DNA from: Cupriavidus numazuensis | GTDB lineage: Bacteria > Pseudomonadota > Gammaproteobacteria > Burkholderiales > Burkholderiaceae | Assembly: GCF_905397435.1 (NCBI RefSeq) | Contig: NZ_CAJPVI010000021.1 | Span: 1 to 64,000, forward strand | Length of the DNA stretch: 64,000 nucleotides | Direction of reading: 5' to 3' | In this document: positions 56,392 to 64,000 of the stretch, piece by piece | Layout: every line of letters begins with the position of its first letter | Numbering within the stretch: position 1 is the stretch's first letter | The notes under the pieces: model-generated | Database searches by the model: none | What the model saw: only the letters and a program-made list of their open reading frames with translations | Told to the model about the DNA's origin: nothing | Program-made: the position numbers and the translations under genes

Positions 56392-58692
56392 TCAGCGGGT
56401 GACGTCAGCGCCAGTCGCCGGGGTGGCAGCAACGGGCTTGACGCGGGGTTTCGGTGCAGGCGCCTTGGCGGCAGCCGGGGCAGACGCCGGTCCCGGCGCA
56501 ACGGGCTTCGGCTTGCTGTGGCCCAGCGCCTGCAGCATGCGTTCGTCCAGCGTCTGCACGGCAGAGGCCGGTGCAATCGCGGCTGGATCCAGCGCCGCGG
56601 CCATGGAGGCGCCCGCCCCCGCCGCCGATGCCGCCGCCACGACGGAAGACGCGCCCACCGCGCTGGCCGCCACGGCGCTTGCGCCGCCGGACATGACCGT
56701 CGCGCTGGCGATGCTCGCGGTCTGGCCCGTGGTGAACACGCTGGCCGTATCGACCGGCGAACGTTCGGCCGGCGGCGGTGCCGAGGCTTCGAGTTCGGCG
56801 GGCCACTTGCCCAGCAGGTAATAGTCCATCACCTTGCGCGCGATCGGCGCGGCCACCGCAGCGCCGAAGCCCGCGTTCTCGACGATCAGCGCGAGCGCGA
56901 TCTTCGGGTTGTCGGCGGGCGCGAAGGCTGTGTAGAGCGAGTGGTCGCGCTTGCGCTCGTCGATCGCGTGGTGGTTGTACTTCTCGTTTTTGCCAAGCGT
57001 GTAGGTCTGGGCCGTACCGGTCTTGCCCGCCGACTCGTAGGCGGCGCCGGCGAACACACGCGCGGCAGTACCAGAATGCGTCACCGCCACCATCGCGCGC
57101 TTGATCACGTCGATGTCGGCCTGCTTGAAGTTCAGACGGTAGCTTTCCTTGGGCACGGTCAGCGTGCGCTTGCGCGTGACGGAGTCCTCCACGGCCTTGA
57201 CCAGGTGAGGCTTCATCGCCGCGCCGTTGTTGACGATGATCGAGATCGCGTTGGCAAGCTGCAGGATCGTGAAGCTGTTGTAGCCCTGGCCGATGCCCAG
57301 CGAAATCGTTTCGCCGTCATACCACTTCTGCTGCTCCGGCTTGCGGTAGGCCTTGCGCTTCCATTCCGTGGACGGCAGGATGCCGCGGCTTTCGCCCTCG
57401 ATGTCGATGCCGGTGATCTGCCCGAAGCCCAGCGGCTTCATGAAGTCATGGATCGCGTTGACGCCCATGTCGCGCGCGAGCGCGTAGTAGTACGTGTCGC
57501 ACGACTGCACGATCGACGTCTGCATGTCGACCCAGCCGTGGCCGCCCGGCTTGTCGTCGCGGAAGGTGTGGTTGCCCAGCGTGAACGAACCCGGGTCATG
57601 CATGCCCCACGCGGCCGTGCGCTTGCCCGTGGTCAGCGCCGCCAGCGCCATGAATGGCTTGTAGGTCGAGCCCGGCGGATACGTCCCGCGCAACGGGCGG
57701 TTCAGCAGCGGCTTGTCGGGCGAATTGTTGAGCTCGCCCCAGGTGTTGGAGTCGATCCCCTCGACGAACAGGTTCGGGTCGAAAGTCGGCTTGGAAACGA
57801 AGGCCAGGATGTCGCCCGTCGACGGCTCGATCGCCACCAGCGCGCCGCGGCGGTCGCCGAACAGTTCCTCGGCCAGTTGCTGCAGGCGGATGTCGAGCGA
57901 CAGGATCAGGTTGTTGCCCGGCGTGGCGGGCGAGGTCGACAGCGTGCGGATCGGCCGGCCGCCCGCGCTCACCTCGACTTCCTCGAAGCCGGTCAGCCCG
58001 TGCAGCTCGGTCTCGTAGCTTTGCTCCAGGCCGATCTTGCCGATGTAGTTGCTGCCCTTGTAGTTGTCGGCATCCTTGCGGGGGTCGTACTTGGCGCCAT
58101 CCGCATCGTTGGCCTCGTCCATGGCCTCGATGCGCTCCTGGTCGCGCTGCGAGATGCGGCCCAGATAGCCGATCACGTGCGATGCCGATTCCCCGAGCGG
58201 ATATTGCCGGAACAGGCGCGCGCGCACGTCCACGCCCGGGAAGCGGAAGCGCTGCGCGGAAAAGCGCGCGACCTCTTCATCGGAAAGCTGACTGCGGATC
58301 GGCAGGCTCTCGAAGCTGCGCGATTCCTCCATCAGGCGCTTGAAGCGGCGCCGGTCGCGCACCTGGATATCAACCAGCGACGACAGCGCCTCGATGGTGT
58401 TGTCGAGCGTATCGGTCAGCTTGGACGGCGTGATCTCGAGCGTGTAGGCGGAGTAGTTGCGCGCCAGCACGACACCGTTGCGGTCCATGATGATGCCGCG
58501 GTTCGGCTCGATCGGCGCGACCGAGATGCGGTTGTCCTCGGCCTTAGCCGAGTACTGGTCGTGCTTGTACCACTGCAGCCACAGGAAGCGCGTGAACAGC
58601 AAGCCGAAGCAGATCACCGTGAACAGCGCCGCGGCCGCCACGCGGAGGCGGAAGCGGCCGATTTCCAGTTCGACGTTGCGGATTTCGGTCAT
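56392..58692 (-). CDS. mrdA: Penicillin-binding protein 2 with long C-terminal tail
   Basis: A 766-residue class B PBP: N-terminal membrane anchor (about 17-40), PBP dimerisation domain (60-240) and transpeptidase domain with S342TYK, SCD (397-399) and K557TG. It cross-links peptidoglycan in elongation with RodA. E. coli PBP2 has 633 residues; here an extra ~130-residue tail (about 632-766) rich in Ala, Pro and Lys extends the protein. The tail is low-complexity and could be a periplasmic linker. Confidence 0.95.
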   Translation of the reverse strand: MTEIRNVELEIGRFRLRVAAAALFTVICFGLLFTRFLWLQWYKHDQYSAKAEDNRISVAPIEPNRGIIMDRNGVVLARNYSAYTLEITPSKLTDTLDNTIEALSSLVDIQVRDRRRFKRLMEESRSFESLPIRSQLSDEEVARFSAQRFRFPGVDVRARLFRQYPLGESASHVIGYLGRISQRDQERIEAMDEANDADGAKYDPRKDADNYKGSNYIGKIGLEQSYETELHGLTGFEEVEVSAGGRPIRTLSTSPATPGNNLILSLDIRLQQLAEELFGDRRGALVAIEPSTGDILAFVSKPTFDPNLFVEGIDSNTWGELNNSPDKPLLNRPLRGTYPPGSTYKPFMALAALTTGKRTAAWGMHDPGSFTLGNHTFRDDKPGGHGWVDMQTSIVQSCDTYYYALARDMGVNAIHDFMKPLGFGQITGIDIEGESRGILPSTEWKRKAYRKPEQQKWYDGETISLGIGQGYNSFTILQLANAISIIVNNGAAMKPHLVKAVEDSVTRKRTLTVPKESYRLNFKQADIDVIKRAMVAVTHSGTAARVFAGAAYESAGKTGTAQTYTLGKNEKYNHHAIDERKRDHSLYTAFAPADNPKIALALIVENAGFGAAVAAPIARKVMDYYLLGKWPAELEASAPPPAERSPVDTASVFTTGQTASIASATVMSGGASAVAASAVGASSVVAAASAAGAGASMAAALDPAAIAPASAVQTLDERMLQALGHSKPKPVAPGPASAPAAAKAPAPKPRVKPVAATPATGADVTR

Positions 58693-58723
58693 GGTACTGC
58701 CGGGTTGGATGCGTGGGGCGCGC

Positions 58724-59236
58724 TCAGATCGGGCGCGTCTCGTCGACGTCGACCGAGCGGCGCTGCGGCGCGAGCAGCACGGCCGTGGCCATCGGCCAAA
58801 GCAGCGCCTCGATGCCGGGCGCGAGCAACAGCGGCCAGCCCGGCAGCGGCGCGCCCATGGCCAGGCGGATTACCACCGGCACCGCGTGTGCGACGAACAG
58901 CAGCGGCAGCACGTGCAGCGCCTGCGTATAGACCGTGAACCACAGCACGCGACGGTGAATGGTGATGGCGAAGTAGGCCAGCAGCGTATAGGCCACCGCG
59001 TGCTCGCCGAGCAGGCGCGCGTCATGCACGTCCATCAGCAGGCCCAGCGCGAACGCCACGCCCATGCCGACCTTGCGCGGCTGGTGGATGTTCCAGAACA
59101 CCAGCACCAGCGCCACCATGTCCGGGATCCACAGGGTAGTGCCCCACGGCATCAGGTTGAACAGGAAGGCCATGACGAAGCTGAACGCGATGAACACCGG
59201 GTTCACCGGGCGCAGCAGGTACTGGGGATTGGTCAT
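58724..59236 (-). CDS. mreD: Rod-shape-determining protein MreD
   Basis: A 170-residue protein with five to six membrane helices, NPVFIAFSFVMAFLFNLMPWG near the start and GLLMDVHDARLLGEHAVAYTLLAYF in the middle. It is a part of the elongasome with MreB and MreC. Its ATG overlaps the mreC stop by one base (TAATG). The C-terminal end precedes mrdA by 31 bases. Confidence 0.93.
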   Translation of the reverse strand: MTNPQYLLRPVNPVFIAFSFVMAFLFNLMPWGTTLWIPDMVALVLVFWNIHQPRKVGMGVAFALGLLMDVHDARLLGEHAVAYTLLAYFAITIHRRVLWFTVYTQALHVLPLLFVAHAVPVVIRLAMGAPLPGWPLLLAPGIEALLWPMATAVLLAPQRRSVDVDETRPI

Positions 59237-60207
59237 TACTGGGCCTCCTTGGCGGCGGGAGCGGATGCGGCCTTCGCCGCCGCCGCGCTGGCCGCGGCGG
59301 CACGCGCAGCCGCCGAGCGGGCACCCTTGGCCGGCGCTTCGGCCTTCTCTTCGACGGTCTCGCGCGGCGGTATGGCCGAGTCGTAGCGGACCACGAGCAG
59401 CTGCCGGTGCGAACGCACGCCGGCCACCGGCTCGCACCACACGCGCGAGAACGCGGTATCGGCCTTGCGCTCGATGTGTGCGATCTTGGCTACCGGCAGG
59501 CCCGGCGGGTACGTGCCATCCAGGCCGGACGTCACCAGCAGGTCACCCTGCTGCAGGTCAGCCGCCGCGGCCATGAAGCGCAGGTCGAGCTGGCCGGCGC
59601 GCGCGCCACCGAAGGCCACGCTGCGCAACCCGTTGCGCACCACCTGCACGGGAATCGCCTGGTCCTTGTCGGTCAGCAGCGTGACTTCGGACTGGAACGG
59701 CGACACGCGCGTCACCTGCCCGACCACGCCGCGTTCGTCGATCACCGGGTAGCCGGCGCGCAGGCCCTGCTGGCTGCCCTTGTCGATCACGATGCGCTGC
59801 GAGTACGGATCACGCGCGTCATAGAGGATTTCCGCCGCCGTGACCGGCGTGGCCGACTGCTGCTGCAAGCCGAGCAGCTTGCGCAACTGGTTGTTCTCGG
59901 CTTCGAGCTGCGCCTGGCGCACCGAGGCCTCGGCCTGTTCCACGGCGCTGCGGCGCAGTTCGCGGTTCTCGCCGGCGAGCGTGGCCGAAGACTGCGCGTA
60001 GTCAAACACGGTGCGCAACGCATCGCGCGGCACCAGCACAACGCGCTCCACGGGCATCAGCACCGTGGCGGCTATCTGGCGCACGATGCTGAGCGCGTTG
60101 AAACGCGCATCGACGATCAGCAGCGCCAGCGCGATGGCCACGTACAGGACCAGGCGCGCGACAGCCGAAGTTCCTTGCTTGAAAAGCGGCGGTGGAGAGT
60201 AATCCAT
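59236..60207 (-). CDS. mreC: Rod-shape-determining protein MreC
   Basis: A 323-residue protein with one N-terminal transmembrane helix (about 15-33), a coiled coil (about 65-105) and a beta-rich periplasmic domain (about 115-270, with GYPVIDERGVVGQVTRV). It links the cytoplasmic MreB filament to PBP2. An Ala-rich C-terminal tail of ~40 residues is low-complexity. Confidence 0.94.
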   Translation of the reverse strand: MDYSPPPLFKQGTSAVARLVLYVAIALALLIVDARFNALSIVRQIAATVLMPVERVVLVPRDALRTVFDYAQSSATLAGENRELRRSAVEQAEASVRQAQLEAENNQLRKLLGLQQQSATPVTAAEILYDARDPYSQRIVIDKGSQQGLRAGYPVIDERGVVGQVTRVSPFQSEVTLLTDKDQAIPVQVVRNGLRSVAFGGARAGQLDLRFMAAAADLQQGDLLVTSGLDGTYPPGLPVAKIAHIERKADTAFSRVWCEPVAGVRSHRQLLVVRYDSAIPPRETVEEKAEAPAKGARSAAARAAAASAAAAKAASAPAAKEAQ

Positions 60208-60273
60208 TTAGCCGGGCGCAGGCGTTGTCGGGAGAGAAGACGCTAGGGAAGAGAGAGGCTGGCACGCAAAGAC

Positions 60274-60330
60274 ATTGCCGCCCCGGCATGCCGGGGCGGC
60301 AATCGGTGCCGCGGGAGCGTTCCCGCGGAG
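60274..60330 (-). promoter_or_regulatory. Strong hairpins between mreB and mreC
   Basis: A perfect 30-bp palindrome, ATTGCCGCCCCGG... centred at 60288/60289 (60274-60303), is followed by a CCGCGGGA/TCCCGCGG hairpin at about 60310-60330. Neither has a long T-run on the minus strand. They could attenuate read-through or protect the mreB message, giving much more MreB than MreCD. Confidence 0.55.
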
Positions 60331-60400
60331 GCAGCGTTGCTCCGCAGCCCTGATCGAGAGATCCGGCAGGCGGTGCATCGCGCCGTGCAGTCCTGCAGCC

Positions 60401-62071
<1,671 letters not shown>

Positions 62072-62371
62072 ATGGCCCTCGACCTTTCCGACGTCAAGCG
62101 CATCGCCCATCTGGCCCGCATCGAAACCAGCGATGAAGAGGCGTCCCAGACGCTAGCGCAGCTCAATAACTTCTTCTCGCTGGTCGAGCAGATGCAGGCG
62201 GTCGATACCACCGGCATCGAGCCGCTGGCGCACCCGCTGGCCACCGTGCGCGACATGGCGCAGCGCCTGCGCGACGACGCCGTGACCGAAAGTGACCGCC
62301 GCGACGACTACCAGCGCCCCGCGCCCGCCACACAGAATGGCCTCTACCTGGTGCCCAAGGTCATCGAATGA
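62072..62371 (+). CDS. gatC: Glu/Asp-tRNA amidotransferase subunit C
   Basis: A 99-residue GatC with [16 protein letters not shown] at the start and [16 protein letters not shown] near the end. It stabilises GatA in the GatCAB complex that converts misacylated Glu-tRNA(Gln) or Asp-tRNA(Asn). The ATG at 62072 is preferred over an upstream in-frame start. It is followed by gatA after 62 bases. Confidence 0.95.
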   Translation: MALDLSDVKRIAHLARIETSDEEASQTLAQLNNFFSLVEQMQAVDTTGIEPLAHPLATVRDMAQRLRDDAVTESDRRDDYQRPAPATQNGLYLVPKVIE

Positions 62372-62433
62372 CCCGCGCGCTACCTCATTGCGCCCGCACC
62401 CTAGCACGCCACCCCTGATGCCAACAGACTGTC

Positions 62434-63939
62434 ATGCCCTTTTCCGCTGATTCCGTGACTTCCCTGCGCCAGCTCGCCGACTCCCTGGCCGCGCGCTCCG
62501 TTTCCGCCGAGGAACTCGCCCGCACCTACCTGGCCCGCATCGAGCAGGCCGGCGCGCTGAACGCCTTCACCCATGTCGACGCCGAGCGCACGCTGGCCCA
62601 GGCCCGCGAAGCCGACGCACGCCGCGCGCGCGGCGAGGCCACGCTGCTGACCGGCGTGCCGGTGGCCCACAAGGACGTGTTCGTCACGCGCGGCTGGCGC
62701 GCCACGGCCGGCTCGAAGATGCTGGCCAATTACGAAAGCCCGTTCGACGCCACCGTAGTCGAACGCATGGCCGCCGCCGGCATGGTGACGCTGGGCAAGA
62801 CCAATATGGACGAGTTCGCGATGGGCTCGTCCAACGAAAACTCCTTCTTCGGCGCGGTGCGCAACCCGTGGGATACCGACCGCGTGCCGGGCGGCTCGTC
62901 GGGCGGCTCGGCCGCCGCGGTGGCCGCGGGCCTGGCACCGGCCGCGACCGGCACCGACACCGGCGGTTCGATCCGCCAGCCGTCGTCGTTCTCGGGCATC
63001 ACCGGCATCAAGCCGACCTACGGCCGCGTGTCGCGCTACGGCATGATCGCGTTCGCGTCCTCGCTGGACCAGGGCGGCCCGATGGCCCACACCGCCGAGG
63101 ATTGCGCGCTGCTGCTCAACGCCATGGCCGGCTTCGATGCGAAGGACTCGACCAGCATCCCGCCCGAGCAAGGCGGCGTCGATGAAGACTTCGCGCGCTA
63201 CCTGGGCCAGCCGCGCGCCGGCGCTTCGGAAAGCCAGCCGCTGGCCGGCCTGCGCATCGGCCTGCCACGCGAGTACTTCGGCAAGGGTCTGTCGCCCGAT
63301 GTGGAAGAGACGGTGCGTGCCGCGCTGCGCCAGTACGAGCAACTCGGCGCCACGCTGGTCGAGGTTTCGCTGCCCAAGACCGAGCTGTCGATTCCCGTGT
63401 ACTACGTGATCGCCCCGGCCGAGGCTTCGTCGAACCTGTCGCGCTTCGATGGTGTGCGCTACGGCCACCGCGCGGCCGAGTACCGCGACCTGCTCGACAT
63501 GTACAAGAAGTCCCGCGCCGAAGGCTTCGGCGCCGAGGTCAAGCGCCGCATCATGGTCGGCACCTATGTGCTGTCGCACGGCTACTACGACGCCTATTAC
63601 CTGCAGGCGCAGAAGATCCGCCGCATCATCGCCGACGACTTCCAGCGCGCGTTCGCCCAGTGCGACGTGATCATGGGCCCGGTCGCGCCGACGGTCGCGT
63701 GGAAGCTCGGCGAGAAGACTTCGGACCCGGTGCAGATGTACCTGGCCGACATCTTCACGCTGTCCACCAGCCTGGCCGGCCTGCCCGGCATGAGCGTGCC
63801 GTGCGGCTTTGGCGAGGGCAATATGCCGGTCGGCCTGCAGCTGATCGGCAACTACTTCGACGAAGCGCGCCTGCTGCAGACCGCGCACGCGTTCCAGCAG
63901 GCCACCGACTGGCACCTGCGCCGTCCCGCCAAGGCATGA
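62434..63939 (+). CDS. gatA: Glu/Asp-tRNA amidotransferase subunit A
   Basis: A 501-residue amidase with the Ser-cisSer-Lys triad K80 (VAHKDVF), S155 (GGSSGGS) and S179 ([10 protein letters not shown]). It frees ammonia from glutamine for tRNA-dependent amidation. Its stop overlaps the start of the next gene (ATGA). Confidence 0.97.
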   Translation: MPFSADSVTSLRQLADSLAARSVSAEELARTYLARIEQAGALNAFTHVDAERTLAQAREADARRARGEATLLTGVPVAHKDVFVTRGWRATAGSKMLANYESPFDATVVERMAAAGMVTLGKTNMDEFAMGSSNENSFFGAVRNPWDTDRVPGGSSGGSAAAVAAGLAPAATGTDTGGSIRQPSSFSGITGIKPTYGRVSRYGMIAFASSLDQGGPMAHTAEDCALLLNAMAGFDAKDSTSIPPEQGGVDEDFARYLGQPRAGASESQPLAGLRIGLPREYFGKGLSPDVEETVRAALRQYEQLGATLVEVSLPKTELSIPVYYVIAPAEASSNLSRFDGVRYGHRAAEYRDLLDMYKKSRAEGFGAEVKRRIMVGTYVLSHGYYDAYYLQAQKIRRIIADDFQRAFAQCDVIMGPVAPTVAWKLGEKTSDPVQMYLADIFTLSTSLAGLPGMSVPCGFGEGNMPVGLQLIGNYFDEARLLQTAHAFQQATDWHLRRPAKA

Positions 63940-64000
63940 AACGGCTTGCGCAAGGCTTCCGGCTGATCCTCGCCGTGGCGCTCGCCACGGCGGTGGCCGG
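63936..64000 (+). CDS. Start of an unidentified gene (partial)
   Basis: An ATG overlapping the gatA stop opens [20 protein letters not shown] and continues to the window edge. The basic start and hydrophobic stretch look like a signal peptide or membrane segment. This is not the GatB N-terminus expected next in the operon, so a different gene follows gatA here, or gatB lies beyond it. Confidence 0.5.
   Translation, partial: MKRLAQGFRLILAVALATAVA

Overview
The window looks like a chromosomal segment of a high-GC betaproteobacterium of the Burkholderiaceae, most likely Cupriavidus or a close Ralstonia relative. The reasons are the split methionine synthase, a PhaM-type polyhydroxybutyrate granule protein, the Bug-type solute receptor, the mreBCD-mrdA-rodA order and the overall codon use. 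This is inferred from gene content; no database was searched. No tRNA, rRNA or CRISPR array was seen.

Layout. 1-4600: stress-type small membrane proteins (DUF883, DUF1328), a CHASE3-like histidine kinase facing two response regulators, and an Ala/Lys-rich exported protein. 4796-10305: two-gene methionine synthase, a rhodanese, a repeat element with long terminal inverted repeats, and DUF3567. 10522-15630: an alpha/beta hydrolase, a DUF3108 protein, and an IclR regulator divergent from a Bug receptor and a fumarylacetoacetate-hydrolase-family enzyme. 15746-19822: enoyl-CoA hydratase, phaM, patatin and a di-iron ferritin-like protein. 20485-24530: LysR regulator, rfaE2 (hldC), and birA-coaX-SPOR. 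24734-29559: an Mla-like lipid-transport operon (STAS-MlaE permease, ATPase, MCE protein, lipoprotein) followed by VanZ.

29633-43433 is the main accessory island: a contact-dependent inhibition (CDI)/two-partner secretion locus on the minus strand. Its order is cdiA-like exoprotein (3120 aa), imm11-type immunity gene, orphan toxin tail, Imm45-like gene, two unknown small genes, tpsB transporter, and a CPBP-family membrane protease gene that overlaps tpsB. The toxin-immunity-small genes-transporter order resembles the Burkholderia BcpAIOB type. The exoprotein ends in an AHH-like nuclease domain behind a 13-residue tandem-repeat linker. Small-gene and flanking DNA is visibly poorer in GC than the backbone, which fits horizontal acquisition.

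44023-48895 is a 5-oxoproline module: pyroglutamyl peptidase, DUF979/DUF969 membrane proteins (probable transporter) and 5-oxoprolinase pxpA-pxpC-pxpB. A second copy of the terminal-inverted-repeat element follows at 49167-49867. 49960-64000 is conserved housekeeping: lipA-lipB, DUF2917, a GcvA-like LysR regulator, xerC-DUF484, rodA-mrdA-mreD-mreC-mreB (cell shape), then divergent gatC-gatA and the start of one more gene.
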